Of a stretch of DNA of 64,000 nt, positions 25,946 to 38,964 are shown one piece after another. Both the position numbers and the translations under genes were made by a program. Origin of the DNA: Sinobacterium norvegicum (GTDB taxonomy: Bacteria > Pseudomonadota > Gammaproteobacteria > Pseudomonadales > Sinobacteriaceae); contig NZ_CAKLPX010000001.1 in NCBI RefSeq assembly GCF_923077115.1, forward strand, positions 434,001 to 498,000, read 5' to 3'. The notes beneath the pieces are model-generated. The model did not search any database, was not told where the DNA came from, and saw only the letters and a list, made by a program, of their open reading frames with translations. Position 1 is the stretch's first letter. Each line of letters begins with the position of its first letter.

Positions 25946-28042
25946 ATGAAATTATTGAAGACCACACTTGCTACAGCGCTATTCTCAACCCTTTTAACTA
26001 TTGCTCCGCTGTCTCATAGTCAAACTGATAAGACTAATACCCTCACTCCCCTGCCTGTTCACGAGCAGGTTACCAGTGAAATATTAACCACCTTAAATCA
26101 GCGACATTATGAAAAACTTACCATCGATAACGGTTTGTCGGAACACCTATTCGACAACTACCTAAAGGCTTTAGACCCAGCGAAGAGCTATTTTTTGCAA
26201 GCTGATATCGACAACGTCAGTCAATACAGAGATGATCTCGACAATCAATTACGGGCCGCCAAGCTGGATGCAGGTTATGAGATATTCAGACTGTATAAAA
26301 TGCGAGTTGAAGCCCGCCTCAACAGCGTTATCGACAACCTTCCCGAGACGATCAATAGCTTCGATTTTACCATCGATGAAAGCATCAATATTGATGATGA
26401 GAACCTGCAATGGCCTAAAGATGCTGCCGCTGCCGATGAGCTATGGCGAAAACGCATCAAAGCCAGTGTGCTCAACCTTCGCCTCGACGGTAAAGACTCA
26501 GAAGGAATCGAGAAGCTACTGCTTAAACGCTACCAAAACCAGCTAAAACGTATTAGCCAGCTTGAAACTGAAGATGTCTTCCAGTTATTTATCAATTCAT
26601 ACACTCAGCTCTACGACCCACATACCAATTATTTATCTCCCCGGACATCGGAAAACTTCAAGATCAATATGAGCCTGTCACTGGAAGGTATTGGGGCCGT
26701 TTTATCGAAGGAAGATGAATACGTCAAAATCGTACGCTTGATCCACAGTGGTCCCGCTGAGAAAACCGGTAAATTGCAACCCTCTGACCGCATTGTTGGC
26801 GTTGGACAGGGCAATAATGGCAACATAGAAGATGTCATCGGCCTTCGGCTTGATGAAGTGGTAGATCAGATCCGCGGAAAAAAAGGCAGTACGGTCAGGC
26901 TTGAAGTCATTCCCGTTGATGCCGAAAGCGACGACAAGACCAAAACCATTAAAATTGTTAGAGATAAGGTCAAGCTTGAAGACCAGTCAGCACAGAAACA
27001 AATGCTTGAACTCTATGATGACGGCAAGATTCGAAAAGTCGGCGTTATCAGTGTGCCAACCTTTTATATCGATTTTGCCGAATTGCGTAAAGGCAATCCA
27101 AACTATAAAAGTACAACCCGTGATGTCAGCAAATTACTTAAGGAGTTAACTGATGATGGTGCTGAGGGCATTATCATCGACTTGAGAGAGAATGGGGGCG
27201 GTTCACTACAAGAAGCAAACGAGCTGACTGGTCTGTTTATCTCTTCTGGCCCAACGGTGCAAATTAAGAACGGTGACGGTCGAATGGGCCGCCAGGGGAA
27301 AATGCCTGGAAAGCCTTATTATGATGGTCCTTTGGTTGTAATGATTAATAGAATGAGCGCCTCTGCCTCTGAGATTTTCGCCGGTGCAATCCAAGATTAT
27401 CGACGTGCAGTCATCGTCGGAAGCCAGTCCTTTGGTAAAGGTACCGTTCAATCACTAATGCCTTTGCAACATGGTGAATTAAAAATAACGGAGTCAAAAT
27501 TTTACCGTATATCGGGTGACTCTACACAGCATCGTGGTGTTATTCCCGATCTGAAATTCCCAGCTATTTATGATGTGGAACGGGTAGGAGAATCGACACT
27601 GGAAGATGCCCTTGCCTGGGATGCAATCTCGCCAGCTAATCATGACTTCTATTTTGAAATCACTTCTATGCTGCCCGAGTTATCGAAGAACCACCATAAA
27701 AGAATGGCAGATGATCCCGATTTTACCTATCTCAACGACCAACTAGCACTGCGTGATCTTATTAATAGTCGCACCTCGATATCACTTAACGAGGCGATTC
27801 GAGAAAAACAAAAGATTGACCATAAGGAACAGCAGCTAAGTATCGAAAACAAAAGAAGAAAAGCAAAAGGCCTTGAACTGCTAACATCGATCGATGATAA
27901 AGAAAAATCCGATAATGACACAGATCACAAATCAGGTGATAAAGGGGCTGATGATTCAACAAATGATGACGATGACATCTATTTGACTGAAAGTGGCTAT
28001 ATCTTAATCGACAGCATCAATATTCAACAACGTCAGCTCTAG
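25946..28042 (+). CDS. prc: Tail-specific (C-terminal processing) periplasmic protease Prc
   Basis: 698 residues from ATG 25946; the frame can extend to TTG 25910, but the ATG gives a clean signal peptide (MKLLKTTLATALFSTL, cleavage near residue 26). It degrades or trims periplasmic proteins from the C-terminus and acts on murein hydrolases and PBP3 in E. coli. Domains: N-terminal helical region, PDZ (about 220-310), S41 peptidase with catalytic Ser-475 in SASASEIF and Lys-498 in FGKGTVQ, then DUF3340 rich in charged residues. Length is close to E. coli Prc. It is followed by a strong terminator and stands alone. Confidence 0.93.
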   Translation: MKLLKTTLATALFSTLLTIAPLSHSQTDKTNTLTPLPVHEQVTSEILTTLNQRHYEKLTIDNGLSEHLFDNYLKALDPAKSYFLQADIDNVSQYRDDLDNQLRAAKLDAGYEIFRLYKMRVEARLNSVIDNLPETINSFDFTIDESINIDDENLQWPKDAAAADELWRKRIKASVLNLRLDGKDSEGIEKLLLKRYQNQLKRISQLETEDVFQLFINSYTQLYDPHTNYLSPRTSENFKINMSLSLEGIGAVLSKEDEYVKIVRLIHSGPAEKTGKLQPSDRIVGVGQGNNGNIEDVIGLRLDEVVDQIRGKKGSTVRLEVIPVDAESDDKTKTIKIVRDKVKLEDQSAQKQMLELYDDGKIRKVGVISVPTFYIDFAELRKGNPNYKSTTRDVSKLLKELTDDGAEGIIIDLRENGGGSLQEANELTGLFISSGPTVQIKNGDGRMGRQGKMPGKPYYDGPLVVMINRMSASASEIFAGAIQDYRRAVIVGSQSFGKGTVQSLMPLQHGELKITESKFYRISGDSTQHRGVIPDLKFPAIYDVERVGESTLEDALAWDAISPANHDFYFEITSMLPELSKNHHKRMADDPDFTYLNDQLALRDLINSRTSISLNEAIREKQKIDHKEQQLSIENKRRKAKGLELLTSIDDKEKSDNDTDHKSGDKGADDSTNDDDDIYLTESGYILIDSINIQQRQL

Positions 28043-28046
28043 CAGA

Positions 28047-28092
28047 CGTAAAAAAGCCGCTAAACCCAATCGGGTTTAGCGGCTTTTTTACG
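28047..28092. terminator. Strong bidirectional terminator between prc and gor
   Basis: Perfect 21-bp stem (core AAAAAAGCCGCTAAACCC) with an AATC loop and A/T tracts on both sides lies between two convergent genes, so it can end transcription in both directions. Confidence 0.93.
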
Positions 28093-28103
28093 CCGGTCGC
28101 CAG

Positions 28104-29468
28104 TTAGCTCGGCTCCCTCATGGTCACCAATTCTTCAGCCGCCGTTGGGTGGATACCAATAGTGGCATCGAAGGTCGCCTTTGTAGCCCCTGCTTTGAGC
28201 GCCACGGCAAAGCCCTGGACTATCTCACCCGCATCACTGCCTAAAATGTGCAAACCAAGAACCTTATCGGTATCAGCATCAACAATAATTTTCATCAGTG
28301 TCTTTTCCTCATTGCCACTAAGCGTATGCTTCATGTGACGGAATTTACTTTTGAAAACGTCAATATTACTGTACTGCTCCCTGGCTTGTTCCTCTGTGAG
28401 GCCGACCGTACCAATGTTAGGGTGCGAAAACACTGCCGTTGCAATATCACGATAATCGACTGGCTTTGACTGCTCTGAATATAGCTCATGGGCAACAGCC
28501 ATGCCCTCTGCAAGTGCCACAGGCGTCAATTCCATGCCGCCGATTAAGTCGCCAACAGCATAGACGTTATCGATCGACGTCTTGAAGTTATCATCGACCA
28601 CAACATAACCACGCTGATCGGTGCTCAATTGATCCGCCAAGCTGCCGATAAACTCGAGATTTGGCGAGCGCCCGACAGCCGTCATCAGCTGGTTGGTTGC
28701 TATGCGTGTACCATTAGCCAGGGTCAGTGTTAGGTCTCCCTGCTCACCCTCGACACTGCTCAGCAGTGTTTCTGAATGTATGGTAATACCTTTTTGTTGC
28801 ATCTGTGCCGTTAACTCATAGGCAATCTCGTTATCAAATCCGCGTAACACTCTGTCACCACGACAGATTAAATGCACCTCAGCGCCAAGGCCATTGAAAA
28901 TACAGGCGAATTCAACAGCAATATAACCTGAACCCAAGATAGTCAGTACCCTTGGAAAGGTATCCAAATCAAATACCTGATCTGACACCACCGATTTTTC
29001 AATGCCCATAATCTCAGGCAAAACAGGCTTGCCGCCGGTGCCCAACAGTATATTCTTGGCCGTTACCGTCTGTTTGTTTCCATCACTGTCGACAATCTCT
29101 AGTTCATGCTTTGTCAGCATTGTGGCATAACCATGAATGAGTTCTACACCCGCGTTAGAGAGCATATTGGTGTAAATACTGTTCAGTCGTTTGATCTCTT
29201 TGGTCTTATTATCGCGCAGCGTTGGCCAGTTAAAACTGGGCTTGTCGACTAACCAACCAAAGCCACGAGCATCGGTGAAATCTTCATGGTAATGAGCTGC
29301 GTAGCTATAGAGTTTTTTAGGTACACAGCCAACATTGACACAGGTACCGCCCCAATACTGGCCTTCTACTACGGCTACCTTGGCACCAAAACTGGCAGAC
29401 ATACGTGCACAACGTACACCACCAGAACCCGCACCTATAACTAATAAATCGTAATCAAATGAAGTCAT
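28104..29468 (-). CDS. gor: Glutathione-disulfide reductase
   Basis: 454 residues. This NADPH- and FAD-dependent enzyme keeps glutathione reduced. The redox motif GGTCVNVGCVPKKL is near residue 41, the NADPH-binding GSGYIAVEFACIF near 178, and the dimer-interface HPTAAEE with the catalytic His near 440, just before the C-terminal VTMR. FAD-binding GAGSGGVRCAR starts at residue 12. It lies 20 bases after cysG and is probably co-transcribed, though the two functions are unrelated. Mercuric or lipoamide reductase is excluded by the C-terminal and NADPH-site motifs. Confidence 0.95.
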   Translation of the reverse strand: MTSFDYDLLVIGAGSGGVRCARMSASFGAKVAVVEGQYWGGTCVNVGCVPKKLYSYAAHYHEDFTDARGFGWLVDKPSFNWPTLRDNKTKEIKRLNSIYTNMLSNAGVELIHGYATMLTKHELEIVDSDGNKQTVTAKNILLGTGGKPVLPEIMGIEKSVVSDQVFDLDTFPRVLTILGSGYIAVEFACIFNGLGAEVHLICRGDRVLRGFDNEIAYELTAQMQQKGITIHSETLLSSVEGEQGDLTLTLANGTRIATNQLMTAVGRSPNLEFIGSLADQLSTDQRGYVVVDDNFKTSIDNVYAVGDLIGGMELTPVALAEGMAVAHELYSEQSKPVDYRDIATAVFSHPNIGTVGLTEEQAREQYSNIDVFKSKFRHMKHTLSGNEEKTLMKIIVDADTDKVLGLHILGSDAGEIVQGFAVALKAGATKATFDATIGIHPTAAEELVTMREPS

Positions 29469-29488
29469 AACTCACCCAAATAATAAAA

Positions 29489-30892
29489 TTAACTGCTACC
29501 AATAGCGCCGAAGGCAGGATCAAACCAGGCTAATTGCTGATGTAAATCCACTACTGAACCAACAATAATTAACGTTGGCGCCCTTACTTCTTTTTCTGCA
29601 ACCAAGTTGACAATGGTCTCTAGGTTGCCAGTAATCACGCGATGGTGACGCGTTGTCCCCTGCTGCACCAACGCAATTGACGTGGTCGGTGCTCGACCGT
29701 GCTCAATCAGCTTCTGACAGATAATAGGAAGACCCGTTAAGCCCATATAAAAAACAACTGTCTGATCGCTATAGACAAGCTTTTGCCAATTTAAATCCGT
29801 GGTATTATTTTTTAAGTGGCCTGTTACCAGCGTGACCGATTGAGAATGATCGCGGTGTGTCAATGGAATACCACTGTAACTGGCACAACCAGAGGCGGCA
29901 GTAATACCAGGAACAACCTGAAATGGAATGCCTAAATCCGCTAACTGTTCGATCTCTTCGCCTCCACGACCAAAGATAAAGGGGTCCCCACCCTTTAGCC
30001 TAACGACCTTTTTGCCCTGTTGTGCATAGTTCACCAACAAGTCATTGATTTCACCCTGAGGCACTGAATGATTCGATCTAGCCTTGCCCACATAAATCCG
30101 CTCGGCATCTTTTCGGCAAAGATCGACAATTTCATCTGCAACAAGGCGGTCGTATAAGACCACATCGGCTTTTTGCATTAGCCGTAACGCCTTAAAGGTT
30201 AATAGATCAGGGTCCCCAGGGCCGGCACCGACGAGGTATACTTCCCCGCGCTCATAATCTGTATCGTCTTGAAGATTTTGTGCCAATAGTTTTGCCGCCG
30301 CCTCTTCCTTGCCAGCAAAAACCAATTCAGACACGGGGCTGTCGAGAGTTTCCTCCCAAAATAGTCGACGTTGATCGATGGTTGAGAAGCGTTTTTTTAC
30401 CTGTTCTCTGAAAGAGCCGACCAAGCCCGCTAAGCGTCCGTAGGCTGAGGGGATAAGCGTCTCTATTTTGGTCCGAAGTATGCGCGCCAAAACGGGTGAT
30501 TGGCCACCACTGCTCACCGCAACAACAACCGGAGACCGATCAATTATCGCGGGCAGAATTACACTACAAAGTGCAGGGTTATCGACCACATTAACAGGAA
30601 TATTATTGGCCTGCGCATCACGTGAAACGGCGGCATTTATCTCGTCATCATTCGTAGCAGCAATAATCAGTGTATATTGTTGGGCCAGTTCAGCACTGTA
30701 TTTAACACGATGTAGAATACCACCTATGTTTGTAATCAGATCCGCTAATGTCTGATCAACCTGTGGGGCGATGACATCGATAATGGCCCCAGACTTTGCA
30801 ATTAACTGCGCCTTTCTGGTGGCAATAGATCCACCACCAACAACCAGACATTTTTTCGATTTCATATCATAAAACAGCGGTAAATATTCCAC
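29489..30892 (-). CDS. cysG: Siroheme synthase CysG (multifunctional)
   Basis: 467 residues combining two enzymes that make sirohaem for sulfite and nitrite reductases. The N-terminal precorrin-2 dehydrogenase/ferrochelatase (about 1-210) shows [13 protein letters not shown]. The C-terminal uroporphyrinogen-III methyltransferase (about 217-460) shows [19 protein letters not shown] and the SAM-binding [16 protein letters not shown]. Length matches E. coli CysG (457). It is separated from serS by a terminator, so it needs its own promoter in the 30893-30945 gap. Confidence 0.96.
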   Translation of the reverse strand: MEYLPLFYDMKSKKCLVVGGGSIATRKAQLIAKSGAIIDVIAPQVDQTLADLITNIGGILHRVKYSAELAQQYTLIIAATNDDEINAAVSRDAQANNIPVNVVDNPALCSVILPAIIDRSPVVVAVSSGGQSPVLARILRTKIETLIPSAYGRLAGLVGSFREQVKKRFSTIDQRRLFWEETLDSPVSELVFAGKEEAAAKLLAQNLQDDTDYERGEVYLVGAGPGDPDLLTFKALRLMQKADVVLYDRLVADEIVDLCRKDAERIYVGKARSNHSVPQGEINDLLVNYAQQGKKVVRLKGGDPFIFGRGGEEIEQLADLGIPFQVVPGITAASGCASYSGIPLTHRDHSQSVTLVTGHLKNNTTDLNWQKLVYSDQTVVFYMGLTGLPIICQKLIEHGRAPTTSIALVQQGTTRHHRVITGNLETIVNLVAEKEVRAPTLIIVGSVVDLHQQLAWFDPAFGAIGSS

Positions 30893-30945
30893 GTAAAACC
30901 TCGGTAATGCTCATTATTCTTTGTTATGACAACGCTTAAAACAAA

Positions 30946-30969
30946 AATGGGCACCTAGGGGTGCCCATT
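30946..30969. terminator. Terminator after serS
   Basis: Ten-base stem (AATGGGCACC / GGTGCCCATT) with a four-base loop. On the minus strand it is followed by TTTTTGTTTT, which places it as the end of the ftsK-lolA-rarA-crcB-serS transcript. Confidence 0.88.
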
Positions 30970-30985
30970 ATTTTTGCCTGATTGA

Positions 30986-32678
<1,693 letters not shown>

Positions 32679-32692
32679 TCCGCGTCCTCTGT

Positions 32693-34033
32693 TTAGTCAT
32701 CAGGGTATCGCCGCCAATCGCTGGCCTCATCCAGTGCATTGAGATGCTCAATCTTTTGAGCAATTTTAATCTCCAGTCCTCTATCACTGGGCTGATAGAC
32801 CCGCAGTGCGTGCAACGGTTGCGGTAGATAACTCTCACCGGCGGCAAACGCCCCGGGATAATCATGGGCATAGCGGTATTCTCCGCCATAATTTAGGTCT
32901 TTCATCAGAGATGTTGGTGCGTTGCGTAAATGCATCGGTACATCGTAACCCGGGGTACTTTTTACCAACGCCATCATTTCATTTAAGGCAGTATAGACTT
33001 TATTACTTTTAGGCGCCGCGGCAAGATACAGCACAGCCTGAGCCAGAGCCCGTTCACCCTCACCGCTGCCCAAACGCTTAAAGGCCTCCCAAGCATTGAG
33101 TGTGATTTCCAGGGCCCTGGGATCGGCATTGCCAATATCTTCACTGGCCATGGTCGTCAGGCGACGCGCAATATAAAGAGGGTCACAGCCACCATCAATC
33201 ATTCGGCAAAACCAATACAGCGCACCGTCAGCCGAACTGCCTCGGACAGCCTTGTGCAGGGCTGATATCTGCTCATAGAAAATATCGCCGCCCTTATCGA
33301 AACGCTTAACCTCACCGGCCAACACTTGGTCTAATAATGCTTGATTGATCTCCGTGTTACCGCTGTCAGGTGACATGAGATCGGATGCCACCTCAAGTAT
33401 GTTAAGCGCTCGTCTAGCATCACCATCGGCTGCGATGGCAATACTGTTGACCACCTGCTTATTTGCCGTAATATTTCGCTGGATCAACCCTCCACGGGGC
33501 TCGGTCAAAGCACGCTGTAATAACTGTTCGATATCGGCCACTTGCAGCGACTGCAAAACATAGACTCGACTACGAGATAATAAGGCGTTGTTGAGCTCAA
33601 AAGACGGATTTTCTGTGGTCGCACCAATGAAAATAACAGTACCGTCTTCAATGTGCGGCAAGAAAGCATCCTGCTGTGATTTGTTAAAGCGGTGAACCTC
33701 ATCGATAAACAATATGGTGTTGGTACCATGCATCGCGCGTCGTTGCTTGGCCCGCTCAACTGCCTCACGGATATCCTTAACGCCAGCCAAAACCGCTGAT
33801 AGAGTGTCGAAATAGGCATCGGTGACATGGGCAATCAATCTTGCCAACGTGGTTTTACCCACACCCGGAGGACCCCATAAAATCATGGAGTGCAACTGAC
33901 CGCGATCGAGCGCATCCCTCAGTGGCTTACCTTTTGCCAGGATGTGTGTTTGACCGCTGTAATACTCCAATGCCTCAGGACGCATGCGCGCCGCTAATGG
34001 CTGGTTATCATGATTAGTGCTATCAAACAGCAC
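32693..34033 (-). CDS. rarA: Replication-associated recombination protein RarA (MgsA), AAA+ ATPase
   Basis: 446 residues, related to clamp loaders and eukaryotic WRNIP1, acting at stalled forks. Walker A GPPGVGKTTLA is near residue 54, Walker B ILFIDEVHRF near 106, and sensor 1 GATTENPSFELNNALLSRSR follows. The C-terminal tetramerisation domain carries AMHLRNAPT-like PMHLRNAPTSLMK. It starts 2 bases after lolA, an arrangement common in gammaproteobacteria. Confidence 0.95.
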   Translation of the reverse strand: MLFDSTNHDNQPLAARMRPEALEYYSGQTHILAKGKPLRDALDRGQLHSMILWGPPGVGKTTLARLIAHVTDAYFDTLSAVLAGVKDIREAVERAKQRRAMHGTNTILFIDEVHRFNKSQQDAFLPHIEDGTVIFIGATTENPSFELNNALLSRSRVYVLQSLQVADIEQLLQRALTEPRGGLIQRNITANKQVVNSIAIAADGDARRALNILEVASDLMSPDSGNTEINQALLDQVLAGEVKRFDKGGDIFYEQISALHKAVRGSSADGALYWFCRMIDGGCDPLYIARRLTTMASEDIGNADPRALEITLNAWEAFKRLGSGEGERALAQAVLYLAAAPKSNKVYTALNEMMALVKSTPGYDVPMHLRNAPTSLMKDLNYGGEYRYAHDYPGAFAAGESYLPQPLHALRVYQPSDRGLEIKIAQKIEHLNALDEASDWRRYPDD

Positions 34034-34035
34034 CG

Positions 34036-34680
34036 TTATTGCTCGACCAAAACATCGGTACCCTGTGGAGGGGTAAAGCTGAACAGGTCATCATTAACCG
34101 CTGCGTTAACCACAACCTCTGAGAACTGTATATCCGTGGTCTGGCCAAAACCATCTAGCAAGATCATAGCGCTGACCCGCCCCTGATTAAAACGAATGAC
34201 TAAGCTGTCAAACAGAGAATTAGTCGATGTTGGTATCAGGGTAAACTGCCCGTTTGATTGCTCATCAATCTGGCCTGTGACGGTATATTGCTGGTCAAGC
34301 TCTTCCACCTTGCCGCTCAGTATCATTGCTGGAGTCTGCGCTAGATCGATACTAAACGAGCCCACGGACGCTTGCTCCAAATCTTCATCATAGCGCCACA
34401 ATTTGTGGCCATCGGTGACGACCAGCTGTGCAAACGGTTGCTCAGTTTGCCAGCGTAACTTACCACTATTGATCACAATCATAGTGCCGCTACTTTGTTG
34501 CATTATTTGATTATCCTCATCACTGAGTCGTTGCTCAAAGTTTGCTTGAAAGCTGTGCGTACCGGCCAACAGTTGGCTCAATTGCACAGAGCTACCGTCA
34601 TCTGATCGCGCCATGACCGAAGCTGAAACAGCGACAAACAAAACGCCCAATTGGATCGATTTTAATACTGATTTAATCAA
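34036..34680 (-). CDS. lolA: Outer-membrane lipoprotein carrier LolA
   Basis: 214 residues. This periplasmic chaperone ferries lipoproteins from LolCDE to LolB. A signal peptide (about 1-24) is followed by the LolA fold with HSFQANFEQRLSDE at the mature N-terminus and the KLRWQTEQPFAQLVVTDG strand pair. The hydrophobic cavity residues cannot be judged by eye. It lies between ftsK (27-base gap) and rarA (2-base gap). Confidence 0.93.
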   Translation of the reverse strand: MIKSVLKSIQLGVLFVAVSASVMARSDDGSSVQLSQLLAGTHSFQANFEQRLSDEDNQIMQQSSGTMIVINSGKLRWQTEQPFAQLVVTDGHKLWRYDEDLEQASVGSFSIDLAQTPAMILSGKVEELDQQYTVTGQIDEQSNGQFTLIPTSTNSLFDSLVIRFNQGRVSAMILLDGFGQTTDIQFSEVVVNAAVNDDLFSFTPPQGTDVLVEQ

Positions 34681-34707
34681 TGGAAGCTCACTATATAGGG
34701 TAAAGAA

Positions 34708-37038
34708 TTAGTTTTTAGGGGGCGCTGCGGCCAATACTTCTCTGGCGCCATTGTGCCCGGGCCCAGAAATAACACCGGCCATCTGCATCGCATCGACGAG
34801 ATTAGCTGCGCGGTTATAACCGATACGTAAGTGTCGCTGTACCGATGAGATCGACGCCTTGCGAGTTTCCGTTACAAAGGCGACGGCTTGATCGTAAAGC
34901 GCATCTTGCTCAGACTTTTCGCCATCTTCACTGGCCACACCGGGCACCTCTGTATTGGCACCGTCGTCGAGCAGACCGTCGATATACTGCGGAACAGCCC
35001 TTTTCTTCCAGTCTTCCGCCACTCTTACCACCTCATCATCATCGACAAAAGCGCCGTGAACGCGGATGGGGACTCCGGTACCCGGAGGTAGATAGAGCAT
35101 ATCGCCCTGCCCCAATAACTGTTCAGCACCGCCTTGATCTAAAATGGTTCTTGAGTCAATTTTTGACGAAACCTGAAAAGCGATACGAGTGGGTACGTTA
35201 GCCTTAATAAGCCCTGTAATAACATCCACAGAAGGACGCTGTGTAGCTAAAATAAGGTGAATACCTGCCGCGCGTGCTTTTTGGGCAATACGAGCGATCA
35301 ACTCCTCGACTTTCTTACCCACTATCATCATCATATCGGCGAACTCATCGATTACAACGACGATCGATGGCAGTGTTTCCAGCTCGGGTATGATGTTGAG
35401 CTGCGCATTGGCACTGAAGGTATCAGCCGGCTGCCATAAGGGGTCGGTTAGTGGCTCACCCGCTGCTATGGCATCTTTCACCTTCTTATTATATCCCGCT
35501 AGATTTCGGACCTTCATTGCCGCCATTAATTCATAGCGACGTTCCATTTCTGCCACACACCAACGCAGGCCATTAGCCGCATCTTTCATATCGGTGATCA
35601 CCGGGGTAAGCAAATGAGGAATACCATCGTAGACCGAGAGTTCGAGCATTTTCGGATCTATCATAATCATCCGAACCTCATCGGGTGTCGACTTGTACAG
35701 CAGGCTCAATAGCATTGCATTGACGCCGACAGATTTACCCGAACCCGTTGTACCGGCGACTAACAAATGCGGCATTTTACCCAGGTCGGCTACCACCGGT
35801 TGGCCACTGATGTCATCGCCCAATGCCATGGTAAGATTAGACCGGCTATCATCGAAGGTCTTTGACGACAATATTTTCGCCAACGATACCATCTCTCTGT
35901 CTTCATTAGGGATTTCGATGCCGATAAACGATTTGCCCGGAATGACCTCAACCACTCGCACACTCACAATCGCCAATGAACGTGCTAAATCCTTCGCCAA
36001 GCCTGATATCTTGCTAGCCTTAACGCCAGCGGCAGGTTGTATTTCGAAGCGTGTGATAACCGGCCCCGGTGCCACCGACACCACCTCAGCCTTGACACCG
36101 AAGTCGAGCAGCTTGAGTTCCAGCATTCTTGACATCGCCTCCAGCGTCTCGCTGCTATAACCGCTGTCTTCACTGGGCTCTCTCGCCGTCAACAACTCTA
36201 ACTTAGGGAGAGTTCCCTCTCCCATACCAGAGTCTTCAAATAAATCTGTCTGTTTCTCCTGCAAAATACGCTTCGATTGCTCTACAGCCTTCACCGGGGG
36301 GGCAATTTTCACCACCGGTTTGGCTTTAACCCGCTCTATTTCATTGGCAACCGCTTGCTTGCGGCTGAGCTTACTTCTATCGGCCAGCTTCCTTTCATGC
36401 CGGCGCTCCATAAACTGTCGATATAAGCCGCCACAGCGTTGAGACACATTGATCACCGCAAGCCCGATTTGCTCCATTAACCAAAACCACGATAAATCCG
36501 TAAACAAGGTTAAACCAACCAAAAATATAGCCAGTAAAACAAGTTGAGCGCCAAATACATTGAAGGCAGACAGGGCAAAACCACCGATCGCAATGCCGAT
36601 GCCGCCACCATCGCCCATAGGCAGTAGCGACTGTGTTTCAACCGTGGCGATATGACACATCCCCGTCAAACCAATAACAACAAAGACAAAGCCGAAAAGA
36701 CGAATTAAAATTAACCAACCGGGAATAGCAATAGAGTCATAGCGCGCCTTGAACAAAATCACGCCACGATAAGCCAGCATGATAGGCACTAGATAGGCGC
36801 TATAACCTATCATTGAAAACAATACATCAGCCAACCAGGCACCCGCACGGCCGGCAGCATTATCTACCTGAGCAGCCGTGCCAATAAATGACCAGCCTGG
36901 ATCAGAGCCGGAATAACTCAATAAAGCCAGCATCAAATAACTCGACAAGGTGACCAGGGAAATTAACGCACCCTCTCTAAGTCTGGGCGAGAGGCCTCGA
37001 TCGGATGATTGTGCTGCTGTAATTGACTGCTTTGCCAC
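34708..37038 (-). CDS. ftsK: DNA translocase FtsK
   Basis: 776 residues, a membrane-anchored motor that pumps chromosome DNA at the septum and activates XerCD at dif. Four or five N-terminal membrane helices (about 25-200) are followed by a short linker, the motor with Walker [14 protein letters not shown] and Walker [14 protein letters not shown], and the gamma winged helix (about 710-770, [25 protein letters not shown]) that reads KOPS. The linker is much shorter than in E. coli FtsK (1329 residues), closer to Pseudomonas lengths. It is the first gene of its operon and diverges from trxB. Confidence 0.96.
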   Translation of the reverse strand: MAKQSITAAQSSDRGLSPRLREGALISLVTLSSYLMLALLSYSGSDPGWSFIGTAAQVDNAAGRAGAWLADVLFSMIGYSAYLVPIMLAYRGVILFKARYDSIAIPGWLILIRLFGFVFVVIGLTGMCHIATVETQSLLPMGDGGGIGIAIGGFALSAFNVFGAQLVLLAIFLVGLTLFTDLSWFWLMEQIGLAVINVSQRCGGLYRQFMERRHERKLADRSKLSRKQAVANEIERVKAKPVVKIAPPVKAVEQSKRILQEKQTDLFEDSGMGEGTLPKLELLTAREPSEDSGYSSETLEAMSRMLELKLLDFGVKAEVVSVAPGPVITRFEIQPAAGVKASKISGLAKDLARSLAIVSVRVVEVIPGKSFIGIEIPNEDREMVSLAKILSSKTFDDSRSNLTMALGDDISGQPVVADLGKMPHLLVAGTTGSGKSVGVNAMLLSLLYKSTPDEVRMIMIDPKMLELSVYDGIPHLLTPVITDMKDAANGLRWCVAEMERRYELMAAMKVRNLAGYNKKVKDAIAAGEPLTDPLWQPADTFSANAQLNIIPELETLPSIVVVIDEFADMMMIVGKKVEELIARIAQKARAAGIHLILATQRPSVDVITGLIKANVPTRIAFQVSSKIDSRTILDQGGAEQLLGQGDMLYLPPGTGVPIRVHGAFVDDDEVVRVAEDWKKRAVPQYIDGLLDDGANTEVPGVASEDGEKSEQDALYDQAVAFVTETRKASISSVQRHLRIGYNRAANLVDAMQMAGVISGPGHNGAREVLAAAPPKN

Positions 37039-37196
37039 GGTAATATTTTTACTCTTCAGGTGAAATCAACAGAGTTAATATCCTAACAGATAAGTCAATC
37101 ATCACTAAATAGTTAAAGTGATTGTATCGACAGGATAAAAAATAAGTCCGATGCCTTTAAATATGTCGACACCGCCCTAACATTCTACTTCAATAA

Positions 37197-38198
<1,002 letters not shown>

Positions 38199-38206
38199 GA
38201 GCTGCA

Positions 38207-38234
38207 GGCCGACAACCCAAACAGGTTGTCGGCC
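38207..38234 (+). terminator. Hairpin between trxB and aat
   Basis: Eleven-base perfect stem (GGCCGACAACC / GGTTGTCGGCC) with a six-base loop ends 7 bases before the aat ATG. It lacks a T run and covers the place where an aat ribosome site would lie, so it may be a partial terminator or a translational control element rather than a full stop. Confidence 0.55.
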
Positions 38235-38241
38235 AAATATT

Positions 38242-38964
38242 ATGCCGATACCGTGGTTACACGATGACGACCTCAGTTTTCCTGCCGTCGAAACAGCCCT
38301 AGAGGATCCCGACGGCTTACTCGCGGCGGGTGGCGACCTAACACCTGCTAGGCTGCTTTACGCCTATAGCCTGGGTATCTTCCCCTGGTACAACGATGAT
38401 CAGCCAATCCTCTGGTGGAGCCCTAATCCAAGAACAGTACTACAACCAAGCAATCTGCATCTTGCCAAAAGTTTTAGGAAATTTCTTCGCAAAACGACTT
38501 TTGAATGCTCTATTAATGCGTCATTTGGCCAAGTAATGCACCACTGCAGGCAAAGCCGCGAGCAGTTAGAGGGCAGCTGGATCAGCGACGACATGGAAGC
38601 CGCCTACAACCACTTACATCAATTGGGCCACGCCCACAGTGTCGAGGTTTGGGATAAAGGAGAATTAGTTGGCGGCCTCTACGGCATCGCAATAGGTAAG
38701 GTGTTTTTTGGCGAATCTATGTTCAGTTATCGTAGCAATGCCTCTAAACTCGCTCTGCACACATTGGTTCAGCAATTATCCGCATGGGACTTCACCCTGA
38801 TTGACTGCCAAGTGGCGACAGACCATCTATTATCATTAGGCGCCCAAGCAATATCACGGGGTGAATTTTCTGCACGATTAGCAACGGCTGTGCAAGCCCC
38901 AAATAGTCATTGGCCGAGCCCGCCAATAAATCAAACGGATAGTGACATACCATGGCCGATTTAA
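38242..38964 (+). CDS. aat: Leucyl/phenylalanyl-tRNA--protein transferase
   Basis: 240 residues. It adds Leu or Phe to proteins with N-terminal Lys or Arg, marking them for ClpS/ClpAP. The family signature is seen in GLLAAGGDLTPARLLYAYSLGIFPWYNDDQPILWWSPNPR and in GGLYGIAIGKVFFGESMFS. Its end overlaps the bpt start by 13 bases. No clear ribosome site precedes the ATG, where a hairpin lies instead. It belongs to a local N-degron set with bpt, clpA and clpS. Confidence 0.96.
   Translation: MPIPWLHDDDLSFPAVETALEDPDGLLAAGGDLTPARLLYAYSLGIFPWYNDDQPILWWSPNPRTVLQPSNLHLAKSFRKFLRKTTFECSINASFGQVMHHCRQSREQLEGSWISDDMEAAYNHLHQLGHAHSVEVWDKGELVGGLYGIAIGKVFFGESMFSYRSNASKLALHTLVQQLSAWDFTLIDCQVATDHLLSLGAQAISRGEFSARLATAVQAPNSHWPSPPINQTDSDIPWPI

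Noticed and set aside
32679-32692. Possible fluoride riboswitch before crcB
   Set aside because: Only 14 bases separate rarA and crcB, too short for the aptamer, and no pseudoknot pattern was seen at the end of rarA.
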